NCBI GenBank assembly: GCA_945861155.1
Contig: CAMATN010000030.1
Coordinates: 1 to 43,543, forward strand
Origin: Rhizobium sp. Q54
Lineage (GTDB): Bacteria; Pseudomonadota; Alphaproteobacteria; ATCC43930; CGMCC-115725
Direction: 5' to 3'
DNA: 43,543 nucleotides
Shown here in pieces: positions 1 to 8,297 of the stretch (position 1 is the stretch's first letter; each line of letters starts with the position of its first letter). The position numbers and the translations under genes were made by a program. The notes under the pieces are model-generated. The model made no database searches. It had not been told where the DNA came from and saw only the letters and a list, made by a program, of their open reading frames with translations.

Positions 1-120
1 TTGCGTCCTTCGAGACGGCCGCTTCGCGACCTCCTCAGGATGACGGTATGTATTTGATGGCATTGAGAAAGAACGTCATCCTGAGGAGCGCCCCAAGGGC
101 GCGTCTCGAAGGACGCACGG
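1..120. repeat. Palindromic intergenic repeat (REP-like, family A)
   Basis: Two nested inverted-repeat arms are visible. The outer arm tgcgtccttcgagacg (2-17) is complementary to 102-117. The inner arm ctcctcaggatgacg (31-45) is complementary to 74-88. The element fills the space to the 3' end of the minus-strand hyuA and could fold into one long hairpin. Repeats of this kind are common between genes in alphaproteobacteria. It may act as a weak terminator or mRNA-stabilising structure, which is inference. The element may start before the window. Confidence 0.8.
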
Positions 121-172
121 CTTCTATCCAGCCACCGGCAATTTGATTACAGCCTCCTTCGCCGGGACGACA

Positions 173-2272
173 TCACGGTGGCGAGCGGCTCATTACGATA
201 TTCCCGTACGCGTCGAGGCGGGCGGTCCAGCCCGGCGGGACGAGGCAGGTGGCGTCGTATTCCTCGATGATGCACGGGCCGGCATGGGGTGTTTTGAGGT
301 CGCCGCGGTTGGTCACTTCGGCGTCGAGCCAACCTTTCGGGCCGAAATAGGCGCGGCGGCGCTTCTCGACGATCGCGATGTCGGGGGCGAGGCTCGCGGC
401 GGCGGCCGAGGCGGCGCGCGGGGTGTCGGGGATGCCGCGGCCGATCACTTCGAGGCCGACCAGCTCGACCGGCTCCTCGACCCCGGCGCGGTGACCGTAG
501 GTGCGCTCGTGCTCGGCGCCGAAGGCTTCTTCGAGAGCGGCGAGCGCGGTGCGGTCGAGCCGGCCGGTCGCCAACGGCACCCGCAATTCGAAGGATTGCC
601 CCTGGTAATGCAGGCTGGCGCCGCGGCGGATCTCGATATGGTCGGCCGCGAAGCCGTCCTCGGTGAGCCGGGTGCGCGCCTCGGCTTCGAGCGCGTCGAT
701 CGTCGCCTGCAGTTCGTCCGGGTCCACCGCGCGCAACAGCCGCTTGCGCGTGCGGGTGAAGTAGTACTCGATCTCGGCATAGAGCAGCCCGAACGACGAA
801 AACACCCCGGCCGAGGGCGGGATCAGCACTTGCGGGATGTGCATCGCCTCGGCCATGCCGGCGGCGAAGACCGGGCCGTTGCCGCCGAACGCGACCAGCG
901 CGTATTCGCGCGGGTCGCGGCCGCGCTCGCTCGACACCGCCTTCAGCGCGCGGATCATGTTCGAGGCGGCGATCAGATGGGCGCCGTACGCCGCCTCCTC
1001 GACGGTCATGCCGAGCGGGCGGGCGATTCTGTCCGCGATGACGGCGCGGGCCTTCGCGGCATTGAGCTTCAGCGCGCCGCCGACCAGATGCGCCGGGTTC
1101 AGGTAGCCGAGCACGATGTTGGCGTCGGTCACGGTCGGCTCGCTGCCGCCCTGGTCGTAGCATACCGGGCCGGGCACCGCGCCGGCGCTGTGCGGGCCGA
1201 TCTGCAAAGCGCCGCCGCTGTCGATCCATAACAGCGAGCCTCCGCCCGCGCCGACCTCGGCGAGGTCGATCGCCCGCACCTTCAGCGTATAACCGGCGCC
1301 CGACAACAGGCGCGACCCGAGCACGATGCCGGCACCGACCTGGTACTCGGTGGCGCGCGTCAGTTCGCCGTTCTCGATCAGCGAGGCTTTCGCCGTCGTG
1401 CCGCCCATGTCGAACGAGATCGCTTTCGCGATGCCGATGCGGCGGGTCAGCGCCTGGACACCGACCACCCCGGCCGCCGGCCCCGATTCGATGATGTGCA
1501 TCGGCGTCGCCGCGGCGGCCCGCGCGGTGGTCAGCCCGCCATTCGATTGCATCAGCAACAGCGGCGCGTTAATCCCGGTTCGCGTTACCTCGGCGATCAG
1601 CCGGTTCAGGTACTGCTCGACGATCGGCCGGACATAGGCGTTGATGACGGTCGTCGAGGTCCGCTCGTATTCATTGATGACCGGCAACACCTCGGCGCTG
1701 ACCGACAGCGTCAAATCGGGAGCCAGTCGCGCCGCGATCTCCTTGACCCTGAGCTCATGCGCCGGGTTCAGGTAGGAGTGCAGCAGGCACACCGCGATCG
1801 CCTCGACCCCCTCCCCCACCAGAAACCGCACGGCGCGCTCGACGCTCGATTCGTCGAGCGGGCGGTCGATGCCGCCCGCGGCGTTGACCCGCTCGTCGAC
1901 CTCGGTCCGGAGACGCCGCTCGACCAGCGGCACCGGCTTGGTCCACGACATGTCGTAGAGCCGCGGCATTCGCAAATTGCGGATTTCAAGGACGTCGCGG
2001 AAACCCTTGGTCGTGATCAGCCCGGTCCGCGCGCCCTTGTGCTCAAGGATCGCGTTCGAGGCGACCGTCGTGCCGTGCAGCAATTCGACGATGCCGGAAG
2101 CGTCGGCGCCGATCTCGGAGAGCAGCGCCGCGAGCCCGTCGACGATCGCGCGCGCGTAGTCGTCAACGGTCGACGATACTTTCTTGGTGTACCGGCTGCC
2201 GTCGTCGCCGAGCAGCACGATGTCGGTGAACGTGCCGCCGATATCGACCCCGGCCCGGAAGCTGCGTCCCAT
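173..2272 (-). CDS. hyuA: Hydantoinase/oxoprolinase subunit A (HyuA family)
   Basis: Encodes 699 residues, the usual length for N-methylhydantoinase A / 5-oxoprolinase alpha-type proteins, which with HyuB hydrolyse hydantoins or 5-oxoproline using ATP. The N-terminus has the ASKHA-type phosphate loop GVDIGGTFTDIVLL (about residues 8-21). The middle has SGPAAGVVG and SFDMGGTTAKASLI, and a later GAGGGSLLW motif is typical of the family. The reading frame can be opened at a TTG at 2275, but the ATG at 2272 is the more natural start. The ribosome site is weak. Its HyuB partner lies upstream on the same strand (3229-5019), separated by about 950 bp holding three small genes, whereas these genes are normally adjacent. 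The substrate cannot be told from sequence. Confidence 0.93.
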   Translation of the reverse strand: MGRSFRAGVDIGGTFTDIVLLGDDGSRYTKKVSSTVDDYARAIVDGLAALLSEIGADASGIVELLHGTTVASNAILEHKGARTGLITTKGFRDVLEIRNLRMPRLYDMSWTKPVPLVERRLRTEVDERVNAAGGIDRPLDESSVERAVRFLVGEGVEAIAVCLLHSYLNPAHELRVKEIAARLAPDLTLSVSAEVLPVINEYERTSTTVINAYVRPIVEQYLNRLIAEVTRTGINAPLLLMQSNGGLTTARAAAATPMHIIESGPAAGVVGVQALTRRIGIAKAISFDMGGTTAKASLIENGELTRATEYQVGAGIVLGSRLLSGAGYTLKVRAIDLAEVGAGGGSLLWIDSGGALQIGPHSAGAVPGPVCYDQGGSEPTVTDANIVLGYLNPAHLVGGALKLNAAKARAVIADRIARPLGMTVEEAAYGAHLIAASNMIRALKAVSSERGRDPREYALVAFGGNGPVFAAGMAEAMHIPQVLIPPSAGVFSSFGLLYAEIEYYFTRTRKRLLRAVDPDELQATIDALEAEARTRLTEDGFAADHIEIRRGASLHYQGQSFELRVPLATGRLDRTALAALEEAFGAEHERTYGHRAGVEEPVELVGLEVIGRGIPDTPRAASAAAASLAPDIAIVEKRRRAYFGPKGWLDAEVTNRGDLKTPHAGPCIIEEYDATCLVPPGWTARLDAYGNIVMSRSPP

Positions 2273-2313
2273 CAATCACCCACTGCCGCTGTCATGCTCG
2301 TGAGCAGTTGGAA

Positions 2314-2586
2314 TCAGCATTTCCCGCAGTGTCGAATTTCGGCATCACGTCGATTAGCATGAAGCCACGTGAGCAGATCTCCCTCGGTTTCAGCACAAAT
2401 CTTATTGTAAGATCGAGTAAAAGGATTATCCGCGCCCGCATTGTGGGACAAGCGTCTCAGCTCATAGCAGCAGCTTTTGTGGATCCGAGCGTATTTGCTC
2501 GTGGACGAAATGTTTAGTACGTAGCCGATCGAATGGTCTTTCAACCATTGCTTGTAGCCTGCATCATCGTTCTCAAATCGCCGCAT
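2314..2586 (-). CDS. Small hypothetical protein, possible defence or TA fragment
   Basis: A 90-residue frame starts at an ATG preceded five bases upstream by GGGAGGG, so I prefer it to the longer 111-residue frame. I do not recognise the product with confidence. It has an N-terminal GYVLNISSTSKYARIHKSCC segment that reminds me of short N-terminal modules in uncharacterised restriction-associated proteins, and it ends in CGKC. Base composition is clearly lower in GC than the flanking hyu genes, suggesting acquisition. It lies between the broken brnA and hyuA, all on one strand, and may be co-transcribed with them. Confidence 0.55.
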   Translation of the reverse strand: MRRFENDDAGYKQWLKDHSIGYVLNISSTSKYARIHKSCCYELRRLSHNAGADNPFTRSYNKICAETEGDLLTWLHANRRDAEIRHCGKC

Positions 2587-2645
2587 TGTACCCTCCCAAT
2601 GGCCGCCCCTGGGGAGGCCCGCTCGCCGTGCCCGCATTTGATCGC

Positions 2646-2899
2646 TCACAGATCACCCCTCGCCAAGGCGTCGCGCAGCACCTTCTCGTGGACGACATCG
2701 GTGGCAAGCCGAAATCCGATGTGGATTTTGGGTTTTTCGATCGGCGGCCGGCCCATCTTCTTCCAGGATTTGTATTGCGCCGGAAATACCTCCTTGAAGG
2801 TCTTGCCGTCGCAAACTCCTCATCGGTTGCTTCTGGAACGCCAACCGAATCCCAATCTTCCTGCGAGATGTCGGCCGGTTTTTGATCTCGATTTCCCAT
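2646..2899 (-). pseudogene. brnA: BrnA-type antitoxin, frameshifted
   Basis: Joining two frames gives a normal BrnA-length (about 84 residue) protein. The first frame from ATG 2899 reads MGNRDQKPADISQEDWDSV and on to TDEEFATARP. The second reads FKEVFPAQYKSWKKMGRPP and on to IEKPKIHIGFRLATDVV, ending VLRDALARGDL with stop at 2646-2648. The break is one missing base at the AA of 2797-2798 (coding strand CTT where CTTT restores the frame). BrnA is the DNA-binding antitoxin of BrnT/BrnA modules. No BrnT toxin frame is visible upstream, so this is an orphan remnant or a base-calling error in an orphan antitoxin. Confidence 0.8.
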
Positions 2900-2962
2900 A
2901 TTGCCCGATCTGATCGAAGGCCCCGGTGTCATCCTTGATGGGCGGTCCTGTTGGCGCAAGTG

Positions 2963-3217
2963 TCAGCGCGGCAAACGAGACAGGACTTGGAGCGTCAGAA
3001 AGAGATTGCCGACCCCGAGGGTGAGACTCAGCGTGATGGCGAGTCCCACCATCCAAGTCAGCATGGTGATTTTTCCTTCCATCCGCTCGAGCCGCTTTTC
3101 GATATCCGTGAAGCGGTTCTCGTAGCCCGCGATCGCCTCGGCAGCCTTGCGTGCCTTGTCCTGCGACGCGCCAGCCTCGATCAGCGCGTCGTAGACCTCG
3201 GCGATCATTGTCGTCAT
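2963..3217 (-). CDS. Small membrane protein with coiled coil
   Basis: An 84-residue frame starts at ATG 3217, 11 bases after the HyuB stop codon, so it is probably translated from the hyuB transcript. It begins MTTMIAEVYDALIEAGAS, continues with an amphipathic coiled-coil helix (FTDIEKRLERMEGKITML) and ends in one hydrophobic helix (WMVGLAITLSLTLGVGNLFL). The layout resembles small DUF1640/CCDC90-like helix-plus-membrane-anchor proteins often found in accessory regions. No function can be assigned. A longer frame extending into hyuB exists but lacks a good start. Confidence 0.65.
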   Translation of the reverse strand: MTTMIAEVYDALIEAGASQDKARKAAEAIAGYENRFTDIEKRLERMEGKITMLTWMVGLAITLSLTLGVGNLFLTLQVLSRLPR

Positions 3218-3228
3218 GAATGGGCTCT

Positions 3229-5019
3229 CTATTCTGCGGCCAGGGCCGCGCCCCAATCGTATATGGGGACAGTTTCCCAATTCCGCTGTGCACTTATCCG
3301 CTGCCGAAGCGCGCCTGTCGCAGCCTCATCGACGGCGAGCGGCACGCCGGCCAACACCACGCCGTAATCGTCGCGCGCCGCGCTCAGGCTGACGAATTCG
3401 TTCAGCACATCCTTCAGCACCGACGCCGGGTCGCGTTCCAACGGGTCGCCCCAGCCGCCGGCGCCGGCTACCTCGTGGCGGAACAGGTCGCCCTTCTTGA
3501 TGTTCATCGTCAGCTTGGAGGGCAGCGGCGCTGGGTTCTGGTCGGGGTTCAGGTAGTTCATCGACGGCCGGCCCGGGCCGCCGCCATAGAGGCCGAACGG
3601 GCGGAAATCGTGGCGGTCGGAGCGCACCTGCAAGACCGCCTCGTCGGCCAACAGCTTGTATTCGCGGCGGAACGGCGCGCCGCCCCGGAACTTGCCCGGC
3701 CCCATCGCGGCCTGGATGAATTCGTAGGCGGTGATCTGCAACGGCTGCTCGGTCTCGGTCACCTCGATCGGCTGCGAGGCCATGTTGGCGTAGATGTGCG
3801 AGTTGCCGTCGAGCCCGTCGGCATACGGCCGCGCCCCCCAGGCGCAACAGGTAAAATCGACATAGATGAACGGCGTGCGGTCCCCGTAATAGCCGCCGAT
3901 CGACACGCCGGTATTGCCGCCGTCGGACGCGGCGAACACCTCGTTCGGCAGCATCTTGGCGAGCGCGCCGAACATGCAGTCGACCATGCGGAAACCGGTC
4001 AGCCCGCGCGCCGCGCAGGCCGCCGGCAACACCCCGTTGGCGATCGTGCCGGAGGGGGCGGTGACGTCGATCGCGCGAAACACGCCCTCGTTGGTCGGGA
4101 TGTTCTGCGGCAGGATCGAGCGAATGCCGCAATAGCTCGCCGATTTCGTATAGCTAAGCGTGTTGTTAATGGCGCCCTTGACCTGCGGCGCGGTGCCGAT
4201 CCAATCGACCTCGATTCGATCGCCTGATTTGGTGATCGTCACCTTGAGCGGGATCGGCCGGCCGACATCGATCCCGTCATCGTCGATATGGTCGAGGAAA
4301 TCGTAGACGCCGTCGGGCAGGTCACTGATCGCGGCGCGGGTCATTCGCTCGGCATAATCGACCAGCTCGGTCATGTATTGCGCCAGCGTCTCCTCGCCGT
4401 ACTGCGCCGCGAGTTCGATCAGCGCCTGCTCGGCGATGTGGCAGGCGGCGAGCTGGGCGCGCAGATCGCCGAACACCTTGACCGGCACCCGCACGTTGGT
4501 CTCGATCAGCGCGAACAGCGTCTCGTTGCGCTCGCCGCGGTCGTACAGCTTCAACGGCGGGATGCGCAGCCCCTCCTGGTAGATTTCGGTCGAATCCGAC
4601 GCGTTCGAGCCCGGCACCCTGCCGCCGACATCGGTGTGGTGGCACACCGTGCCGGCCCAGGCGATCGGCGTCGTCTCTTCCCCCTCCGGCCGAAAGATCG
4701 GCTTGAACACGAAGATGTCGGGCAGGTGCATCCCGCCCTGGAACGGGTCGTTCAGGATGAAAACATCGCCCGGATGCACCCGGCCGGCGAAGGCGGCCTG
4801 GACCGCGGCGATCGCGGTCGGCATCGATCCCAAATGCCCGGGCAGCGTCAAACCCTGCGCGACAAGAACGCCGGCGCCGTCGAACATCGCGGTCGAATAA
4901 TCCATGTTGTCCTTCAGCACCCCCGAATAGGTCGTGCGGAAGACGGTCAGCGCCATCTCGTCAGCAACCCCGAACAGCGCGTTCTTAAACAATTCGAACT
5001 CGATCGGGTCGCTGATCAT
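3229..5019 (-). CDS. hyuB: Hydantoinase/oxoprolinase subunit B (HyuB family)
   Basis: Encodes about 596 residues matching the HyuB / N-methylhydantoinase B family, the partner of HyuA in ATP-dependent ring opening of hydantoins or 5-oxoproline. Characteristic segments are LKNALFGVADEMA-like SDPIEFELFKNALFGVADEM at the N-terminus, DYSTAMFDGAGVLVAQG, GDVFILNDPFQGGMHLPDI, the histidine-rich CHHTDVGGRVPGS, and a glycine-rich end (GAGGWGDPLERDP). I prefer ATG 5019 because GGGGAA lies six bases upstream. The ATG at 5034 gives five extra residues. It is the first gene of the minus-strand group and is divergent from the binding-protein gene at 5284. Confidence 0.93.
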   Translation of the reverse strand: MISDPIEFELFKNALFGVADEMALTVFRTTYSGVLKDNMDYSTAMFDGAGVLVAQGLTLPGHLGSMPTAIAAVQAAFAGRVHPGDVFILNDPFQGGMHLPDIFVFKPIFRPEGEETTPIAWAGTVCHHTDVGGRVPGSNASDSTEIYQEGLRIPPLKLYDRGERNETLFALIETNVRVPVKVFGDLRAQLAACHIAEQALIELAAQYGEETLAQYMTELVDYAERMTRAAISDLPDGVYDFLDHIDDDGIDVGRPIPLKVTITKSGDRIEVDWIGTAPQVKGAINNTLSYTKSASYCGIRSILPQNIPTNEGVFRAIDVTAPSGTIANGVLPAACAARGLTGFRMVDCMFGALAKMLPNEVFAASDGGNTGVSIGGYYGDRTPFIYVDFTCCAWGARPYADGLDGNSHIYANMASQPIEVTETEQPLQITAYEFIQAAMGPGKFRGGAPFRREYKLLADEAVLQVRSDRHDFRPFGLYGGGPGRPSMNYLNPDQNPAPLPSKLTMNIKKGDLFRHEVAGAGGWGDPLERDPASVLKDVLNEFVSLSAARDDYGVVLAGVPLAVDEAATGALRQRISAQRNWETVPIYDWGAALAAE

Positions 5020-5283
5020 CTCTATTCCCCGCAACTTTAGCGCGCGATTGCAGCGCTGCCGAGCGTCGCGATCAAGCGCGGGCCGGACACCCGAAAGATA
5101 GCTTCAGGGCAGCCGGATCGACACATGAAGTGCGTGCATTGCTGTTATCACCCATGCTAATAGTGCCAAAGGCGAGACGGGAGCAACCCGCGACACGCCC
5201 TGAACAGGAAGGCGCCCGCCGGGCGGGATCGGACACCGATCCCGCCACCGGCGAGCTTAATTCACCGAGGGAGGGAACCGGCA
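5020..5283. other. Divergent intergenic region between hyuB and binding-protein gene
   Basis: About 260 bp separate the two divergent starts and must hold promoters for both. On the plus strand TGCTAATAG (5155-5163) resembles an extended -10 element. I see no clear -35 hexamer or operator palindrome. GAGGGAGG at 5267-5274 is a strong ribosome site for the downstream gene. Confidence 0.4.
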
Positions 5284-6951
5284 ATGAAGCAGCGTCTGGC
5301 AGCGTTCGCGACCGCGGGTCCGTGGCTGATCGTGGCAGCCCTGATATCAGCCGCCCTGACATCAGCAGCCCTGGCAACAACGGCCCATGCCCAACAGGCC
5401 GGCGGCACGCTCAGGGTCGGCCATTTCGACAGCCCGGCCAGCATGTCGCTCCACGAGGAATCGACCAACGCGGTCAACCGACCGATCAGCGGCGTCTTTA
5501 ACAATCTCGTAATGTATAAACAGGACGTAAAGCAAAACAGCCCGGAATCGATCGTCCCGGACCTCGCCACCGGCTGGTCGTGGAGCGAAGATGGGACGGA
5601 ATTGACCTTCCCGCTGCGCCAAGGCGTCAAATGGCACGACGGCAAGCCGTTCACCGCCAAGGACGTCAAATGCACCTGGGACATGCTGCAGGGCAAGACA
5701 ACCGAGAAGTTGCGCCTGAACCCGCGCAAGTCATGGTATGTAAACCTTAAGGAAGTAACCACCAAGGGCGACCACGAGGTCACTTTTCATCTGACGCGGC
5801 CGCAGGCCGGGTTTCTCGCCATGCTGGCGACCACCTGGTCGCCGGTCTATCCCTGCCACGTAACGCCGGCCCAGATGCGCCTGCACCCGATCGGCACCGG
5901 CCCCTTCAAGTTCGTCGAGTTCAAGCAGAACGAACACATCAAGGTGACGAAGAACCCGGATTACTGGAAACCGGGGCAGCCTTATCTCGACGGCATCGAA
6001 TGGGTGATCATCAGGGACGTATCGACCCGGCTCCTCGCCTTCATCTCCGCCAAGACAGACCTGCTTATCGGGGTGACGATGCCGCAATTGGCCGACGTCA
6101 AGAAGCAGGCGCCGCAGGCGGTCTGCGACGTGTTTTCGTCAAGCGTCGCCCGCAATCTGCTGGTCAACCACAAGGTGGCGCCGTTCGACAACCCCGATCT
6201 GCGGCGGGCGATGACGCTGAGCCTCGACCGCAAGGCCTATGTCGACATCATCTCCAGCGGGCAGGGCGACATCGGCGCGGTGATGCAGCCGCCGCCGAGC
6301 GGACTCTGGGGCATGCCTCCGGAGATGCTGGCAAAGCTGCCGGGCTACGATCCCGACGTGCAGAAGAACCGCGCCGAAGCACGCAAGCTGATGGAAAAGC
6401 TCGGCTACGGACCGGACAAGCGGCTCGGCGTCACGGTCTCGACGCGCAACATCGCGGGGTATCGCGATCCGGCGGTGATCCTGATCGACCAACTGAAAGA
6501 GATCTACATCGACGCCGTGCTCGACACGATCGACACCACCCAATGGTACCCGATCCTGACCCGCAGAGACTTCAAGGTCGGTGTAAATGTCACCGAGACG
6601 GCGGTCGATGACCCCGACCCGGCATTCTACGAGAGCTACGTGTGCGGCGCACAGCGTAACTACACCGGCTATTGCAACCCCGAGGTCGACAAACTGGTCG
6701 ACCGGCAATCGGCAGAATCCAATATCGAGAAGCGCAAGCGGCTGGTGTGGGAGATCGAACGCAAGCTGGCGCAGGACGACGCAAGGCCGATCCTGTTTTA
6801 CACCCGGGCCGCGCATTGCTGGAAGCCGGAGCTCAAAGGGATGACGGTCATGGTCAACAGCATCTACAACGGCAACCGCTTCGAGGATCTGTGGCTCGAA
6901 CAGGGGGTCGGCAGCAGCGCCGCTCCGGCCAAGACCGGCGCCCAGCGGTAG
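5284..6951 (+). CDS. ABC transporter family-5 solute-binding protein
   Basis: Encodes 555 residues with an N-terminal export signal (hydrophobic stretch about residues 12-33, cleavage near AHAQQA). The mature start GGTLRVGHFDSPASM and the motifs LATGWSWSEDGTELTFPLRQGVKWHDGKPFTAKDV are diagnostic of the SBP_bac_5 (DppA/OppA-like) family, which delivers peptides or other small solutes to a membrane ABC transporter. Later segments DNPDLRRAMTLSLDRKAYV and IGTGPFKFVEFKQNEHIKV fit the family. A strong GAGGGAGG ribosome site precedes ATG 5284. No permease or ATPase genes adjoin it, so it is an orphan here. The divergent hyuBA genes hint at an amide or hydantoin-like ligand, which is inference only. 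Confidence 0.92.
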   Translation: MKQRLAAFATAGPWLIVAALISAALTSAALATTAHAQQAGGTLRVGHFDSPASMSLHEESTNAVNRPISGVFNNLVMYKQDVKQNSPESIVPDLATGWSWSEDGTELTFPLRQGVKWHDGKPFTAKDVKCTWDMLQGKTTEKLRLNPRKSWYVNLKEVTTKGDHEVTFHLTRPQAGFLAMLATTWSPVYPCHVTPAQMRLHPIGTGPFKFVEFKQNEHIKVTKNPDYWKPGQPYLDGIEWVIIRDVSTRLLAFISAKTDLLIGVTMPQLADVKKQAPQAVCDVFSSSVARNLLVNHKVAPFDNPDLRRAMTLSLDRKAYVDIISSGQGDIGAVMQPPPSGLWGMPPEMLAKLPGYDPDVQKNRAEARKLMEKLGYGPDKRLGVTVSTRNIAGYRDPAVILIDQLKEIYIDAVLDTIDTTQWYPILTRRDFKVGVNVTETAVDDPDPAFYESYVCGAQRNYTGYCNPEVDKLVDRQSAESNIEKRKRLVWEIERKLAQDDARPILFYTRAAHCWKPELKGMTVMVNSIYNGNRFEDLWLEQGVGSSAAPAKTGAQR

Positions 6952-6991
6952 CCTCGCTTCGGCTCGGGTTTCGCCCCGGGCCCGCCGCCGC

Positions 6992-8017
6992 TCAGGCCCG
7001 GAGCGACTCCGCCAGCTCCCAGGCCTGTTCGGCGAGCGGGCGGGCGATGCGCCCGACATCGCTCGCCTCAGGGCTCGCCGCCGTGCCGTCAATCGCCCGC
7101 CGGGCGATGCCCTGCAGGATCGCCGCGATGCGGAACAGGCTGTAGACCATGTAGAAATCCCACGCCGCGATCGCCGGCCGCCCGGTGCGCCGGCAATAGG
7201 ACACGACATAGGCCGCCTCATCGGGGATGCCCGACGCCGCGAAATCGATGCCGGCGAGGCCGCGAAACAATTCGGGGGTCACCCGCCACGTCATTGCGTG
7301 ATAGGCGAAATCGGCCAGCGGGTCCCCGATCGTCGACAACTCCCAATCGAGGACGCCAATGACACGCGGCTCGGTCTTGTGGAAGACCAGATTGTCCATG
7401 CGGTAGTCGCCATGGACGATCGCCGGCGCGTTCTCGGCCGGCAGATGCAGCGGCAGCCACTCGATCAGCCGGTCCATCGCCGTAATCGGCTCGGTTTCGG
7501 AAGCGCGGTACTGCCGGCTCCAGCGCGCGATCTGGCGGCCCATATAGTTGCCGGGCCGGCCGAATTCGCCGAGCCCGACCGCGCCGTAATCGACGCCGTG
7601 CAGCGCCGCGATAACCTCGTTCATCGAATCGAACATCGCCGTTCGCTCCGTCGGGGTCACCTCCGGCAGGCGCTGGTCCCAGAAGATGCGGCCGTCCAAA
7701 TACTCCATCACATAGAAAGCGCTGCCGATCACCGAATCGTCCTCGCACAGCGCATCGACGCGCGGCACCGGCACGGCCGTGTCGGCGAGGGCGCGCATGA
7801 CCCGGAACTCGCGCTCGACCGCGTGCGCGCTCGGCAGAAGCGGCCCCGGCGGCTTGCGGCGCAGCACATAGATTCCGGAGCCGGTGTCGAGCCGGTAGCT
7901 GGGGTTCGATTGACCTCCGGCAAAACGCCGGGCTTCTACCGGCCCGTGAAATCCCTCGACATGGTCGCGCAGCCAGGATTCCAGCCGATGGAGCGGGAGG
8001 TCATGCGTGGTTGTCAT
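6992..8017 (-). CDS. Aminoglycoside-phosphotransferase-family kinase (ACAD10-like)
   Basis: Encodes 341 residues of the APH/choline-kinase fold. Visible motifs are the nucleotide-loop FAGGQSNPSYRL (about 29-40), VLRRKPPG, the Brenner motif IVHGDYRMDNLVFH with catalytic Asp, and VLDWELSTIGDPLADFAYH with the metal-binding Asp. The pattern matches bacterial homologues of the kinase domain of human ACAD10, often linked to acyl-CoA or hydroxy-acid catabolism rather than antibiotic resistance. The frame stays open to 8224, but family alignment points to ATG 8017 (MTTTHDLPLHRLE). That start codon lies inside one arm of a palindromic repeat (8011-8106). Located between the binding protein and trpE(G), with no clear operon partner. 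Confidence 0.9.
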   Translation of the reverse strand: MTTTHDLPLHRLESWLRDHVEGFHGPVEARRFAGGQSNPSYRLDTGSGIYVLRRKPPGPLLPSAHAVEREFRVMRALADTAVPVPRVDALCEDDSVIGSAFYVMEYLDGRIFWDQRLPEVTPTERTAMFDSMNEVIAALHGVDYGAVGLGEFGRPGNYMGRQIARWSRQYRASETEPITAMDRLIEWLPLHLPAENAPAIVHGDYRMDNLVFHKTEPRVIGVLDWELSTIGDPLADFAYHAMTWRVTPELFRGLAGIDFAASGIPDEAAYVVSYCRRTGRPAIAAWDFYMVYSLFRIAAILQGIARRAIDGTAASPEASDVGRIARPLAEQAWELAESLRA

Positions 8018-8106
8018 TGCGGGCGCTGAGCGACGAGGCAATCTCGAAGGGATTGAAGCGCAATCGGCCCAAGATTGCGTCGTCACCGCTCTCTTCGCAA
8101 TGACAA
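8011..8106. repeat. Palindromic repeat (REP-like, family B, TCATTGCG type)
   Basis: Arm ttgtcattgcgggcgctgag...gcaatctcg (8011-8046) is imperfectly complementary to 8071-8106 (aagattgcgtcgtcac...cgcaatgacaa). The same family recurs at 22855-22928 and 26783-26870. The start codon of the kinase gene (8015-8017) is embedded in the left arm. Confidence 0.85.
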
Positions 8107-8128
8107 TCAGGACGCTTTGTGGCTGACT

Positions 8129-8170
8129 CGTGATCTGTCCGGTTTTGTAGCGCGTGATCTGTCCGGTTTT
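8129..8170. repeat. Short direct repeat, 18 bp twice, 24 bp period
   Basis: cgtgatctgtccggtttt occurs at 8129-8146 and again at 8153-8170. It lies between the palindromic repeat and the 3' end of trpE(G). It might be a remnant of an insertion-sequence end or a tandem regulatory site, but nothing else supports either reading. Confidence 0.6.
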
Positions 8171-8297
8171 AGAACCGCTCGAAAAGGAGCGGGTGATGGG
8201 CCGGGCGGGTGTGCGATTCGGCATCCCGGAATGACAGCCGAACGGGCGAAACTTCGAATCCCGCCCGCCCCAAGGTTTTAGCGAGAAGTGTTTTTCC

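Noticed and set aside
143-1231. Plus-strand open frame of 362 codons over hyuA
   Set aside because: Arg/Gly/Ala-rich antisense shadow of hyuA with no domain features; the minus-strand frame has clear HyuA motifs.
2820-3293. 157-codon minus-strand frame overlapping hyuB end and brnA
   Set aside because: It is out of frame with the coiled-coil gene and brnA, both of which have better starts and recognisable features.
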